Part shown: one piece after another, positions 19,034-27,862 of the stretch | How positions within the stretch are numbered: position 1 is the stretch's first letter | How the letters are laid out: each line of letters opens with the position of its first letter | NCBI RefSeq assembly: GCF_006438825.1 | Contig: NZ_RCZP01000004.1 | Span: forward strand, 124,001-188,000 | DNA length: 64,000 nucleotides | Reading direction: 5' to 3' | Origin: Muricoccus nepalensis | Lineage (GTDB): Bacteria > Pseudomonadota > Alphaproteobacteria > Acetobacterales > Acetobacteraceae | Made by a program: the position numbers and the translations under genes | Notes under the pieces: generated by a model | The model's input: the letters and a program-made list of their open reading frames with translations, nothing else | Database searches by the model: none | Told to the model about the DNA's origin: nothing

Positions 19034-19924
19034 TCAGGCGAGCGCGTCCCGCGCGCGGAGGAGGGCGGCGCGGGCGGCGGTGCCGACGGTCGGGAACTGC
19101 AGGTCGAGCCCCTCCATGGCGCCCGCCACCGCTTCGGCCACCAGCAGGCGGGCGAGCCACTTGCGGTCGGCGGGGATGACGTACCAGGGGGCGTGCGGGG
19201 CGGCGGTGGCGCGGATGGCGCTCTCGTAGGCGGACAGGTAGTCGGCGCGGCGGGCGCGGACGGCGAGGTCGCCCTCCTCGAACTTCCAGTTCTTCGCGGG
19301 CTCGTCGATCCGGGCGAGCAGCCGCTGGCGCTGCTCCTCCGCGCCGACATGGAGGAAGAACTTCAGGATCAGCACGCCCTGGCGCGCGAGGTAGCGCTCG
19401 TGCGCCGCGATGTCCTCCAGCCGCTCCGCCCAGATCTGCGGGCCGAGGAGGGTGGTCGGCAGCGGCGCCGCCTGGAGGATGGAGGGCTGCACGCGCGGGA
19501 CGAGCACCTCCTCGTACCAAGAGCGGTTGTGCACGCCGATGCGCCCGCGTCGCGGCATGGCGACGGCGTGGCGCCAGAGGAAGTCGTGGGAGCGTTCCAG
19601 CGTGCTCGGGGCGGCGAAGGACTCCACCTGCACGCCCTGCGGGTTCACGCCGGAGAAGACGTGCTTGATGGCGCCGTCCTTCCCGGCGGCGTCCAGCGCC
19701 TGGAAGATGCAGAGCGCGGACCAGCGGGCGTCGGCGAAGAGGCGCTCCTGCTGGTCGGAAAGGCGGGCGACGGCCTTCTCCAGCGCCCTCACGCCCTCGG
19801 CCTTGTCGAGGCCGGTGTCGCCGTCCTCGTCGGTGCGGTGGGCCTCGAGCGAGAAGGAGGCGCCGTCGGTGACGCGGCAGGCGGCGAGGAGGCGGCGGAG
19901 GGGCTCGGCGGTCACGGCGGTCAT
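19034..19924 (-). CDS. ppk2: Polyphosphate kinase 2 family protein
   Basis: PPK2 enzymes transfer phosphate between polyphosphate and nucleotides. This 296-aa protein has the Walker A-like loop DAAGKDG (residues 78-84) and the second conserved motif NRSWYEEV (133-140). It also has the lid region with WKFEEGDL and the tail DRKWLARLLVAEAV. Its length and single domain match the class I/III short PPK2 group, which phosphorylates NDPs or AMP/ADP; the class cannot be fixed by eye. ATG 19924 is the first start. Confidence 0.94.
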   Translation of the reverse strand: MTAVTAEPLRRLLAACRVTDGASFSLEAHRTDEDGDTGLDKAEGVRALEKAVARLSDQQERLFADARWSALCIFQALDAAGKDGAIKHVFSGVNPQGVQVESFAAPSTLERSHDFLWRHAVAMPRRGRIGVHNRSWYEEVLVPRVQPSILQAAPLPTTLLGPQIWAERLEDIAAHERYLARQGVLILKFFLHVGAEEQRQRLLARIDEPAKNWKFEEGDLAVRARRADYLSAYESAIRATAAPHAPWYVIPADRKWLARLLVAEAVAGAMEGLDLQFPTVGTAARAALLRARDALA

Positions 19925-19973
19925 CCCGGGCGGTGTTCAGGCCCCGAACGCGCGAGCGCGGCGATCGGACGCG

Positions 19974-20816
19974 TCAGGGGGGGCTGAGCACCACGCTGAC
20001 CGGGCAGTGGTCCGAGAGACGGGCGCGCCATTCCGGCCCGCGCTCGGCGTAGACAAGGACGCGGAGGCTGCCCTCGGCCATCCAGCCGCGGGCGGGGCCG
20101 CCGAGGAGGATGTGGTCGACGAAGGGGCGCCCGCCCCAGCAGGGGTTGGAGCGGCCGGCGGTGGCGCGGGTCAGCGGGGCGGCGCGCTCGAGCATCGGGA
20201 GGATGACGGGGTCGCGGTCGAAGCGGCGGTTGAAGTCGCCCGCCAGCGCGAAGGCCTCGCCGGCCGCGCGGCGCTCCTCGATCCAGCCCGCGAGGATCTC
20301 GGCCTGCCGCGCGATGCTCTCGCATGGCCGCCCGCTGTCCCCGGCCTCCCGGCAGCCGGCGTTGAGGTGGAGGGAGAGGACGCGGAGCCGCGAGGCCCCC
20401 TGCCCCACCGTCACGTCCACGCCGCGCCGGAGCGAGAAGCGGCCGCCCGGGTGCAGGTCGAGGGCGGCGAGGTCCTCGTTCTGCTCGGCCGGCAGGCCGC
20501 GGCGGACGGCGACGCCGGCGCGCTGCACGTCGCGCTCCCGGGGGAAGAAGAAGTGCCAGCGGGCGGGGTCGAGGACCAGGGCCGCCGCCTCGGGGCCGTC
20601 CACCTCCTGGATGGCGATGACGTCGGCGGCGAGGCGGTCGGCGTAGGCGCGGAGGCGGGCGAGGTCCTCGGGGGAGCGCTGCGGGACGTCGCGGGGAAGG
20701 TCGGGGTCGCCGGCCGGGCGGGTCGTCAGCCAGGCGAGGTTCCAGGTGGCGAGCTTCAGCTCCGCGGCGGCGGCCGGGGCGGCGAGGAGCAGGAGGGCGA
20801 GGAGCGCGCGGAGCAT
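19974..20816 (-). CDS. Exported endonuclease/exonuclease/phosphatase family protein
   Basis: This 280-aa protein has a signal peptide (MLRALLALLLLAAPAAAA). The EEP fold motifs follow in order: LATWNLAWL, the catalytic Glu in QEVDGPEA (about residue 73), GDFNRRFDRDP (about 183-193), and the terminal SDHCPV with the catalytic His. Family members are metal-dependent phosphodiesterases acting on nucleic acids or lipid/inositol phosphates. The signal peptide points to an extracytoplasmic substrate such as extracellular DNA. It begins nine bases after the nuclease-helicase gene on the same strand, so it is probably in that operon. Confidence 0.88.
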   Translation of the reverse strand: MLRALLALLLLAAPAAAAELKLATWNLAWLTTRPAGDPDLPRDVPQRSPEDLARLRAYADRLAADVIAIQEVDGPEAAALVLDPARWHFFFPRERDVQRAGVAVRRGLPAEQNEDLAALDLHPGGRFSLRRGVDVTVGQGASRLRVLSLHLNAGCREAGDSGRPCESIARQAEILAGWIEERRAAGEAFALAGDFNRRFDRDPVILPMLERAAPLTRATAGRSNPCWGGRPFVDHILLGGPARGWMAEGSLRVLVYAERGPEWRARLSDHCPVSVVLSPP

Positions 20817-20824
20817 GGGCGTCC

Positions 20825-22822
20825 TTACACCAGGGCGGGCGCGGGGTCTGCCGCGGGGATGGCGGCGAGCGGGCGGGCGCCGCAGGCGAGGAGGTGGTCG
20901 GCGACCGCGTCCATCTCCGCGGCGGCCCGCGTGGGGTCGTGCCAGGGATCGCCGGCGGGGCTGCCGCGCGGGACCCAGATGACGGTCTCGTAGCGGGCGC
21001 GCGTCAGCAGCACGCGGTAGGTGTTGAGGGTGAAGGCCCGATCGGTAGGGTTGCGCACGGTGTTCCAGCGCGCGCCCGAGAGGCTCCGCATCGTCCAGCC
21101 GCCCGCCCCGCGTAGCAGGTCACCGCCCCAGGCGAGGCCGACCTGGTCGAGTTCGAGGCCCTGGCAGTCGTACTCGGTGGCGTAGGTCTCCAGGGCGTCG
21201 GAGGCGCGGATGTCCGGCCAGCGGTCGAGGAACCAGTGGGGGATGTCAGCGGCCTGGACGCCGAGCCCTTCCGCCCGCAGGCGGCGCGCGCCGGAGGAGG
21301 CGACGAGGCCGGCGCGGCGCAGCCCGCGGGAGAGGGCGCGCAGGGCGCCGCGGAGGGAGGCGAGGTCGCGGGTCATGAAGTAGGGCACGCCGGCGGGCCC
21401 GCGCGCGATGCGAGCGGCCGTCTCCACCTCGCCGGCGAGGACCGCGTCGACCCAGGGGGCGCCCTGGGGATCGCGGACGGAGCGCAGGGGGACGGTGAGG
21501 TCGAGATCGGGGTCAAGGGTCAGCCAGGGGCGTGGCCCCTCCGCCAGGCGCTGGGCGGCGAGGGGCGCCGAGAGCGTGCGCGGGGCGGCGAAGGCCGCCC
21601 AGCCCGGCGAGGCCTCGATGACCCGCCCCCACTCGGCCAGGCCGGCCTCGCCCGTGTTGATCTCCTGCCCGTTGCCGATGAGCGCGACGATGACGGACCA
21701 GCCGGCGTGGCGCGCCATGATCGCCAGCGTGTGCGCGGGCTCGCTGTCCGTCAGCTTGCTCGCGCCACGGCGCTGAGACGGCTTGGTGGCCTGCGCGCGG
21801 TCCCAGGCGCGCTGCGCCTCGTCGAAGACGATGACGCGGGTGTCGGGGACCTGATTGGGCGTCTCGACGTAGTGCTCCAGGAAGCGGTGCACGTTCTGCA
21901 GCGCCGTGACGGCGTCGCGCCGCGCGCCGCGGCCCGGCCGGCTCTCCGCGGCGCGGCGGGCCAGGCTCTCGCGGAGGACGGCCACGAGCGGGGCGTTGCC
22001 GGTCAGGAAGGCGGCGCCGTCGTCGCGCAGGCGGCCGTAGACGATGTTCAGGCCGCAGAGCGTCTTGCCGGCGCCCGGGATGCCCGTGACGAAGACGACC
22101 GCGTGCCTTGATCCGGCCCGGGCCGCGTCGATGGCGCGCCCCACGGCCTCGGTGGTGCGGGTGAGGTTGGCGGCGTCGGCGCGGGCGGAGACCATCTCGG
22201 CGCTGCGGTGGCGGTCGAAGAGCATGGTCGCGGCCTCGAGCACGTTGGGGACGGGGCGGTAGGGCGCGTCGAGCCAGGCGGCGTGGTCGAGGGGACGCGG
22301 CGGGGGGCCGATGGCGGCCTGGATGGCCCGCAGCGTGTCGGCGAGGCCGGCCGCGTTGGTGGGGATGGTCGGCGGGACGCCGGTCCAGATCAGGGGCGGC
22401 GCGAAGGGGGCCGGCGGGGCCGCGGTCGCGACGAGGATCGGGACGATGGGCAGGTCCCGGCACCCCGCGTGGAAGTCGCGCAGGTCCAGCGCGTAGTCCT
22501 CGGCCTGGCGGCGGTCGGCGGGGAGGTATCCGGTCGCGCCGTCCTTCATCTCCAGGACCAGCACGGCGCGGTCGGTAAGGATCACGCAATCGGCGCGCTT
22601 CTCGAGGCGGAGAAGGTCGTACTCGAGCATGACCGTCCAGCCCGCGCATTCCGGCCCGGCGAGGGCGGCCTGCAGCAGGCGGGCGGTCGCGAGCCAGGCG
22701 GCGCGCTGGGCGAGCTCCACCGTCGCGTGGCGGGCGGTCTGGGCGTAGGCGAGGCGCGCGGCGACGTCCTCGGGCGCGAGCGCCCGCAGCGCGGGGACGC
22801 GGAGGGTGAGCCAGGGCCTCAT
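20825..22822 (-). CDS. Nuclease-helicase fusion (NERD-like nuclease plus DUF2075-like P-loop domain)
   Basis: This is a 665-aa protein with two parts. The N-terminal third carries a restriction-endonuclease-like signature: Asp78 in KRADCVIL, then Glu91 and Lys93 in VLEMKDG, the D...ExK arrangement of NERD/PD-(D/E)xK nucleases. From residue 240 on there is a superfamily 1-like ATPase with Walker A GIPGAGKT (247-254) and Walker B IVFDEAQRAW (331-340). Helicase motifs include VALIGNGQEIN and a C-terminal NTYRVLLTRARYETVIWVP. DUF2075-type proteins are often found in defence loci, but no defence partner is adjacent. The start is set by the ATGA overlap with the DMT transporter gene. Confidence 0.85.
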   Translation of the reverse strand: MRPWLTLRVPALRALAPEDVAARLAYAQTARHATVELAQRAAWLATARLLQAALAGPECAGWTVMLEYDLLRLEKRADCVILTDRAVLVLEMKDGATGYLPADRRQAEDYALDLRDFHAGCRDLPIVPILVATAAPPAPFAPPLIWTGVPPTIPTNAAGLADTLRAIQAAIGPPPRPLDHAAWLDAPYRPVPNVLEAATMLFDRHRSAEMVSARADAANLTRTTEAVGRAIDAARAGSRHAVVFVTGIPGAGKTLCGLNIVYGRLRDDGAAFLTGNAPLVAVLRESLARRAAESRPGRGARRDAVTALQNVHRFLEHYVETPNQVPDTRVIVFDEAQRAWDRAQATKPSQRRGASKLTDSEPAHTLAIMARHAGWSVIVALIGNGQEINTGEAGLAEWGRVIEASPGWAAFAAPRTLSAPLAAQRLAEGPRPWLTLDPDLDLTVPLRSVRDPQGAPWVDAVLAGEVETAARIARGPAGVPYFMTRDLASLRGALRALSRGLRRAGLVASSGARRLRAEGLGVQAADIPHWFLDRWPDIRASDALETYATEYDCQGLELDQVGLAWGGDLLRGAGGWTMRSLSGARWNTVRNPTDRAFTLNTYRVLLTRARYETVIWVPRGSPAGDPWHDPTRAAAEMDAVADHLLACGARPLAAIPAADPAPALV

Positions 22823-23691
22823 GGGTCCCTCCGGGTCGGCCAGGTGGCGAGGAGCATGCTGGCGAGGAGCAGGACGAAGCCGAGGGCGTGGGTCGCCGTC
22901 GGCGTCTCGCCCAGGAAGAGGATGGCGGCCGCGGCGGCGGTGGCGGGCAGGAAGGCGGTGAAGACGCCCGCCGTGCCGGCGGGGGCGCGGCGCAGCCCGC
23001 CGTACCAGAGGAGGAGCGAGAGGACGCTCGCGGTAACGGCGTGGAAGAGCAGGAGGCCGAGCAGCCAGGGATCGGCCAGGCGCGCGGCGGCGCCGGCCTG
23101 GGGGAGCCAGGCCGGCAGGAGGAGGAGGGCCGAGAAGGCCTGCATGCCGAGGCTCGCGCTCAGCAGCGGCAGGGCGCCCGAGGCGCGCTTGGCGAGGAGG
23201 ACGTAGGCGGCCTCGCCGCAGACGCCGAGGAGGACCAGCCCGTTGCCGAGGGCGCTGCCGCCGGCCGCGCCACCGCGCGCGAGGACGATGGCGCCCATGC
23301 CGCCCGCGGCGAGCGCCACCGCCGCCCAGCCGCGCGGCGCGATGCGCTCGCCGAGCCAGAGGGCGCTGCCGAGGGCGATGACCGCGGGAAGCGTGGCGAG
23401 GACGAGGCCGCCTTCCAGCGCCGTGGTCAGGCGAAGGCCGGCGAGGAGCGCGACGTTGTAGAGGACGGTGCCCGCGGCGGCCTGGAGGAAGAGGTTCAGG
23501 AGCACCCCCCTGCCCGGCCAACGCCGGCCGTCGCGCCAGAGGGCGAGCGGGAGGAGCACCGCGCAGGCGACGAGGCAGCGCAGGCCGAGGATCAGCGGGA
23601 TGGGCAGCGCGCCGGCCAGGGACTTGGCCACGACCACGTTGGCGCCGGTGAGCACCATCGACCCCGCGAGCTGCGCGTAGGCGCCCAGCAT
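22819..23691 (-). CDS. EamA/DMT-family transporter
   Basis: This 290-aa integral membrane protein has about ten hydrophobic helices and the duplicated five-helix EamA arrangement. Each half contains the typical motif (LRCLVACAVLLPLALW in the first, LLWYGGLRRAPAGTAG in the second). Such proteins export amino acids or other small metabolites by proton antiport. Its stop overlaps the start of the nuclease-helicase gene as ATGA. The coupling is tight, although a functional link is not obvious. Confidence 0.9.
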   Translation of the reverse strand: MLGAYAQLAGSMVLTGANVVVAKSLAGALPIPLILGLRCLVACAVLLPLALWRDGRRWPGRGVLLNLFLQAAAGTVLYNVALLAGLRLTTALEGGLVLATLPAVIALGSALWLGERIAPRGWAAVALAAGGMGAIVLARGGAAGGSALGNGLVLLGVCGEAAYVLLAKRASGALPLLSASLGMQAFSALLLLPAWLPQAGAAARLADPWLLGLLLFHAVTASVLSLLLWYGGLRRAPAGTAGVFTAFLPATAAAAAILFLGETPTATHALGFVLLLASMLLATWPTRRDP

Positions 23692-23729
23692 TAGGTACGG
23701 GGCATCAAGAAGGGGGCATCAGCGGCGGG

Positions 23730-24884
23730 TCACGCCGCCTCGTCGTCCCGGCGGTAGGGCGAGAGGGCGTCGAGCTCGGCGATCTCGGCCTCCATCACCG
23801 CGCGCTCCTGCACGAGCGAGTCCGCCACCGCGCGGCGCAGGCCGGCATGGGCGATGAGGTGGGCGGAGTAGGTGGGCACGGGGCGGTAGCCGCGCTGGAT
23901 CTTGTGCTCGCCCTGGGCGCCGGCCTCCACGCGCTTCAGCCCGTGCGCGATCGCGAAGTCGAGGGCCTGGTAGTAGCAGAGCTCGAAGTGGAGGAAGGGC
24001 GCCTCGACCAGGCTGCCCCAGTTGCGGCCGTAGAGGGCGTCGCGGCCCATGAGGTTCAGCGCGCCGGCGACGGGCACCCCGTCCCGCTCGGCCACCATCA
24101 GCACGACCTTGTCGCCCATCCGCTCGCCCATGAGGGGCCAGAAGCGGGCGGTGAGGTAGGCGCTGCCCCATTTCCGGTCGGTGGTGCTGCGGTAGAACTT
24201 GTGGAAGAGGCGCCAGGTCTCGGGGGTGATCTCGGGGCCGCGGAGGACGCGCATGGTCAGCCCCGCGGACTGGGCGTCGCGCCGCTCCCGCCGGATGGAC
24301 TTGCGCTTGCGCGACGACAGGGCGCCGAGGAAGTCGTCGAAGCTGCCGTAGCCCTCGTTGGTCCAGTGGAACTGCACGCCCAGGCGCTGCAGCCAGCCGG
24401 CCTCGCCGAGGTCGTCCCATTCGTCCCGCGTGCAGAAGGTGACGTGGCAGGAGGAGAGCTTCAGCGCCTCCGTCGCCTGGGCCATGGCGCTGGCGAGGGC
24501 GGAATGGGGGATGCCGCTGCCCGGCCGCGTCATCAGCCGCGGGCCCGGCACGGGGGAGAAGGGCACGGCCACCTGGAACTTCGGGTAGTAGTCGCCGCCC
24601 GCGTTCTCGAAGGCGCGGGCCCAGCCGTGGTCGAAGACGTACTCGCCGTAGGAATGGCCCTTCACGTAGGCGGGCGCGACGGCGACGAGCGCGCCCGCCG
24701 CGTCGCGCAGCGCCAGGTGCTGCGGCAGCCAGCCGGTGCGCGGGCCGGTGCAGCCCGATTCCTCCATGGAGAGGAGGAAGGCGTGGGAGGTGAAGGGATT
24801 GCCCGTGGGGTCGCAGGCGTCCCAGTCCGCCGCGGGGATGTCGGCGATGCGGGGGTGAAGGGAGAGGGTCAGCTCAGAGGGCAT
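23730..24884 (-). CDS. FemAB-like GNAT family N-acetyltransferase (DUF482/COG3146)
   Basis: This 384-aa cytosolic protein matches the peptidogalycan/FemAB-like group. It opens with IPAADWDACDPTGNPFTSHAFL and continues with YVKGHSYGEYVFDHGW, HWTNEGYGSFDDFLGALSS, KRKSIRRERRDA and YRPVPTYSAHLI, all typical of that family. The fold is a doubled GNAT domain of the kind used by FemX enzymes to add amino acids to peptidoglycan precursors. No substrate is established for this branch. It is transcribed in the same direction as its neighbours but separated from each by about 40 bases. Confidence 0.88.
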   Translation of the reverse strand: MPSELTLSLHPRIADIPAADWDACDPTGNPFTSHAFLLSMEESGCTGPRTGWLPQHLALRDAAGALVAVAPAYVKGHSYGEYVFDHGWARAFENAGGDYYPKFQVAVPFSPVPGPRLMTRPGSGIPHSALASAMAQATEALKLSSCHVTFCTRDEWDDLGEAGWLQRLGVQFHWTNEGYGSFDDFLGALSSRKRKSIRRERRDAQSAGLTMRVLRGPEITPETWRLFHKFYRSTTDRKWGSAYLTARFWPLMGERMGDKVVLMVAERDGVPVAGALNLMGRDALYGRNWGSLVEAPFLHFELCYYQALDFAIAHGLKRVEAGAQGEHKIQRGYRPVPTYSAHLIAHAGLRRAVADSLVQERAVMEAEIAELDALSPYRRDDEAA

Positions 24885-24927
24885 GGGGGCGCATGTGCGG
24901 CGCGCGGGGCCGGGTGCAAGCGCCGGC

Positions 24928-25320
24928 TCAACCGGGGGTGCCGGATTCGGCGCGGGCGAAGGCGCCGAAGTCGGCGACGGCCTCGACGGCCGCGATGGCG
25001 CCGTCGCGGACGGTCCAGACGTGCAGGAAGGGCACCGTGCCGGCGCGGCCCTCGGCGTCGCGGGCGTCGTAGGCGCCGCTGGCGAGGAGCCGTCCGTCCA
25101 CGAGGGGGACGAAACGGTCCACCGCGATCTTCCAGTGGGGGAAGCGGCGCCGGAGCGTGGGGAAGAAGACCTCCGCCACCTCGGCCCGCCCGCGCCACTC
25201 CGTGCGGGGGACGGGGTAGCCGGGGGAGACGCGCCAGCGGACGTCCTCGGCCAGCAGGCTGTGGTCGCCGCTCTCCATCCAGCGGCGGAGCAGGGCCTCC
25301 GCCGCCTCCGAGGCCGTCAC
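24928..25320 (-). CDS. NTF2-like (SnoaL-type) protein
   Basis: This 130-aa protein has the small alpha-plus-beta-cone pattern. It starts with an N-terminal helix (ASEAAEALLRRWMESGD), followed by WRVSPGYP, a conserved strand pair (FVPLVDGRLLASGAYDAR) and a closing FLHVWTVRDGAIAAVEAVAD. These proteins act as small-ligand enzymes or binding modules, and no catalytic residue can be named. The GTG start at 25320 overlaps the RidA stop as GTGA, so it is coupled to ridA and may act on a related metabolite. Confidence 0.78.
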   Translation of the reverse strand: MTASEAAEALLRRWMESGDHSLLAEDVRWRVSPGYPVPRTEWRGRAEVAEVFFPTLRRRFPHWKIAVDRFVPLVDGRLLASGAYDARDAEGRAGTVPFLHVWTVRDGAIAAVEAVADFGAFARAESGTPG

Positions 25321-25805
25321 GCGATCTCGAAGACGGCCTCGACCTCCACCGCGGCGTCGCCGGGCAGGGAGGGGACGCCGATGGTGGTGCGGGCGTGGCG
25401 GCCGGCGTCGTCGAAGACAGCGACCGCCATGTCGGAGGCGCCGTTCATCACCTGGGCGTGCTGGGTAAATTCCGGCCCCGCCGCGATGAAGCCGCCGAGC
25501 CGGACCACGCGGACGACCCGGTCGAGGCTGCCGAGCGCGGCGAAGGCCTGGGCGAGGACGTTGATGAAGCAGAGCTGCGCCGCCTCCTGCCCCATCTCGA
25601 TCGGCACGCCGGCGCCGAGCTTGCCGGTGTAGGCAATCTTGCCCTCGCGCATCGGCACCTGGCCGGAGACGAAGAGGAGGTCGCCGGTGATCACGGCGGG
25701 CACGTAGTTCGCGATGGGCTTCGCGGCCTCGGGCAGCGAGACGCCGAGCTCGGCGAGGCGCGCGGCGATGCGGCCGGGATCGGCGTCGGGGATCGACTGG
25801 GCCAT
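25317..25805 (-). CDS. RidA family protein (reactive enamine/imine deaminase-like)
   Basis: RidA proteins hydrolyse reactive 2-aminoacrylate-type enamines released by PLP enzymes. This one is 162 aa, a little longer than RidA itself (about 130). It contains VPAVITGDLLFVSGQVPMR, the central FINVLAQAFAALGSLDRVV, and HARTTIGVPSLPGDAAVEVEAVF, which carries the Arg that binds the substrate carboxylate. The extended N-terminus and the missing C-terminal AxxR pattern fit the RidA-like subgroups. It is followed by the NTF2-like gene (GTGA overlap) and preceded by the RNR-like pseudoenzyme gene, three bases away. Confidence 0.9.
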   Translation of the reverse strand: MAQSIPDADPGRIAARLAELGVSLPEAAKPIANYVPAVITGDLLFVSGQVPMREGKIAYTGKLGAGVPIEMGQEAAQLCFINVLAQAFAALGSLDRVVRVVRLGGFIAAGPEFTQHAQVMNGASDMAVAVFDDAGRHARTTIGVPSLPGDAAVEVEAVFEIA

Positions 25806-25808
25806 GGC

Positions 25809-27329
25809 CTAGCCCACCAGCCGCAGCGCGCGGCGGCGGGCGGCCGGCGCGGGGGCGGAGGGAAGGTCGGGCAGGAGGGGAAGCTGCTGGGCGGCGGTGC
25901 CGAGGTGGTCGCCGCCGCACTCCTCCTCGGTCGGGTCCGGCAGGATGCGGCCGCCGAGGTGGTCGAGCGCCAGGCGCCGGAAGGCCCAGTCGAGCACCGA
26001 GGAGGCGCGGTGGATGGCCGGGTCGCCCTCCACGACGCCGGCCGGGCCGAAGCGGGTATAGGCGAAGGCCTGCACGTACTCGTCGAGCGGCACGCCGGAG
26101 GCGAGGCCGACGGTGACGGAGTGGCAGAGGGCGTCCACCACGCCGCGGAAGGCGGCGCCGTCCTTCGCGAGGGTGAGGGAGATCTCCTCGAGTCCCTCGG
26201 CGCCCTCCATCGTGCGGAGGGTGACGCGGTGGCCGCCGATGCCGACCTTCCACACGGCGCCGCGGCCGTGCGCCGGTGCGGGGCGCGGCTTCGCCACGGG
26301 GCGCGGGGCCTGGGCGGGGGCCGCGACGGCGGGGGCGGCGGCGTGCAGCCAGGGGCGGAGCGCGGCCTCCATGGCAGCGCGGGACTCGGGGCCGCGGGGG
26401 GCCAGGAGCCGAGCGGCGTCCTCGCCGGCGAGGAGGGCGGCGCGGGTCGGGATCTCCGCCACGCCGCCGTCCTCCGTGGAAACGAGGCGGGTGGGTGCCG
26501 CGGCCGGGGCGAGGCCGCCGGTCTCGGCGCCGAGCAGGGCCTCCACCGCGTCCGGGGGCGAGAGGGCGACGATCGCCGCGTGGCGCAGCCCGGGCGCGCC
26601 GGCGGCCTCGTCCAGCGCGGCGCGGACGGCCTCAACGAGGCCGGCGACCGGGAGCGAGGCGGGCGGCGCGGGCCAGTTCAGGGCGAGGGGGAAGCGGGCG
26701 CCGAGGCTCTCCGCCAGCCGGCCCGAGGCGGCTTCCGCGGCCCCCCGGGTGAGGGCGGCGACGGCCACGGCGACGTCGCGGCCCTCCGGCGAGTCGTAGT
26801 CGAGTCGAAGGGCGGCCAGCAGCCCCGCGAGGTCCGCGAAGCCGAGGCGCAGGCGCGTGGCCTTGGCGCCGCCGAGGATCTCCAGCGCCAGGACGCCCGT
26901 GCGGACGGCGGCGGCGTAGCCCGCGGCGGCGAAGCCGTCCTCCTCCAGGAAGGCCGGCAGGTTGAGGACGAAGCGGGGCTCGGCCTTGGAGTCGCCCGCC
27001 CAGGTACCGGCGCCGGGGGCGCCGCGGCGGGCGAGGAGAAGGCCGCGGAGCGCGGTGGCGAGGGACTCGGCGGCCGCGGCGTCCGCGAGGAGGCCGAGCT
27101 TGCGGCCGCGGGCCGCGAGGCGCGCGATCCAGGCCTCGGCGAGGCGCGGCAGGGCCACGGGGCCGTTGCCCGGCGCCAGGGCGGCGAGGGCCTCGGCGGC
27201 GGTGTCGTCCCAGGCCGCGGGAAGGGCCACGGGGCGGGGATTGGCGTCCGGATCGGCGGCCGCGCGCACGCGGCGCAGGGCCACGCCATCCCAAACGGTG
27301 TTGCGGGTCGAGCCGTCGTCGCGCGTCAT
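25809..27329 (-). CDS. Class II (B12) ribonucleotide reductase-related protein lacking catalytic residues; TSCPD-like C-terminus
   Basis: This 506-aa protein resembles parts of adenosylcobalamin-dependent NrdJ. LGFADLAGLL...DYDSPEGR (about 162-184) echoes the NrdJ stretch reading LGYANLGGLL...YDSPEGR. LSPPDAVEALLGAETGGLAP echoes the finger-loop region (APTGTI...DTTGIEP). Residues around 400-475 match the NrdJ C-terminal TSCPD-type domain (LTLAKDGAAFRGVVDAL, FAYTRFGPAG). The catalytic Cys region is absent: NLPAFLEEDGF replaces the CNLASL segment, and only two Cys occur in the whole protein. Start ATG 27329 lacks a clear ribosome site. It is probably a regulatory or structural paralogue; function unknown. 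Confidence 0.7.
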   Translation of the reverse strand: MTRDDGSTRNTVWDGVALRRVRAAADPDANPRPVALPAAWDDTAAEALAALAPGNGPVALPRLAEAWIARLAARGRKLGLLADAAAAESLATALRGLLLARRGAPGAGTWAGDSKAEPRFVLNLPAFLEEDGFAAAGYAAAVRTGVLALEILGGAKATRLRLGFADLAGLLAALRLDYDSPEGRDVAVAVAALTRGAAEAASGRLAESLGARFPLALNWPAPPASLPVAGLVEAVRAALDEAAGAPGLRHAAIVALSPPDAVEALLGAETGGLAPAAAPTRLVSTEDGGVAEIPTRAALLAGEDAARLLAPRGPESRAAMEAALRPWLHAAAPAVAAPAQAPRPVAKPRPAPAHGRGAVWKVGIGGHRVTLRTMEGAEGLEEISLTLAKDGAAFRGVVDALCHSVTVGLASGVPLDEYVQAFAYTRFGPAGVVEGDPAIHRASSVLDWAFRRLALDHLGGRILPDPTEEECGGDHLGTAAQQLPLLPDLPSAPAPAARRRALRLVG

Positions 27330-27505
27330 GGGAGGACCATAGGCCGGCGCCGCCCCCGGGTGAAGCCGCCATGTCGTGGCTGGAGGCGGAGGACGACACA
27401 AGATAGGGTGTCGGCCGCGGCGGGCGGAGCGTGGCTTTCGCCCGGGGGCGGGGCGTGCCATATGCAGCCCCTTCTCAACCCGCCCGCATCGGCAGGAGCC
27501 CTTCC

Positions 27506-27862
27506 ATGTCCGCCATGCAGCGCTGGCTCTCCGGCCTCTCGGGCCGCCGAGTCGGCACCGACACCGCCGGCAACATCTACTTCGAGAGCCGCCGCGACTT
27601 CCTCAACTACGGGCGCAAGCGCCGTTGGGTGGTCTACGCGGGCGCGGCCGAGGCGACGGTCGTGCCGCCCGAGTGGCACGCCTGGCTTCACCACACCCTG
27701 GACTCGCCGCTCGACGCGACGCGCCGCCTGCCCTGGATGAAGCCGCACATGCCGAACATGACCGGCACCGCCCAGGCCTATCGCCCCGCCGGCAGCGACC
27801 TTGCCGGCGGCAAGCGCGCCCCGACGGCCGGGGACTACGAGGCCTGGACGCCCGGTTCTTGA
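27506..27862 (+). CDS. NADH:ubiquinone oxidoreductase accessory subunit NDUFA12 homologue
   Basis: This 118-aa protein carries the family signature GTDTAGNIYFESR, then GRKRRWVVY and PPEWHAWLHHTLDSPL, with the C-terminal PNMTGTAQAYRPAGS. In mitochondria and alphaproteobacteria this subunit sits on the peripheral arm of complex I. ATG 27506 follows GGCAGGAG at 27491-27498. In related genomes it clusters with DUF2155, aat and accBC, as it does here. Confidence 0.94.
   Translation: MSAMQRWLSGLSGRRVGTDTAGNIYFESRRDFLNYGRKRRWVVYAGAAEATVVPPEWHAWLHHTLDSPLDATRRLPWMKPHMPNMTGTAQAYRPAGSDLAGGKRAPTAGDYEAWTPGS

Noticed and set aside
23847-27740. 1297-codon plus-strand open frame
   Set aside because: It is antisense to the GNAT, NTF2-like, RidA and RNR-like genes, has no recognisable domain and shows the Gly/Arg/His bias of a shadow frame.
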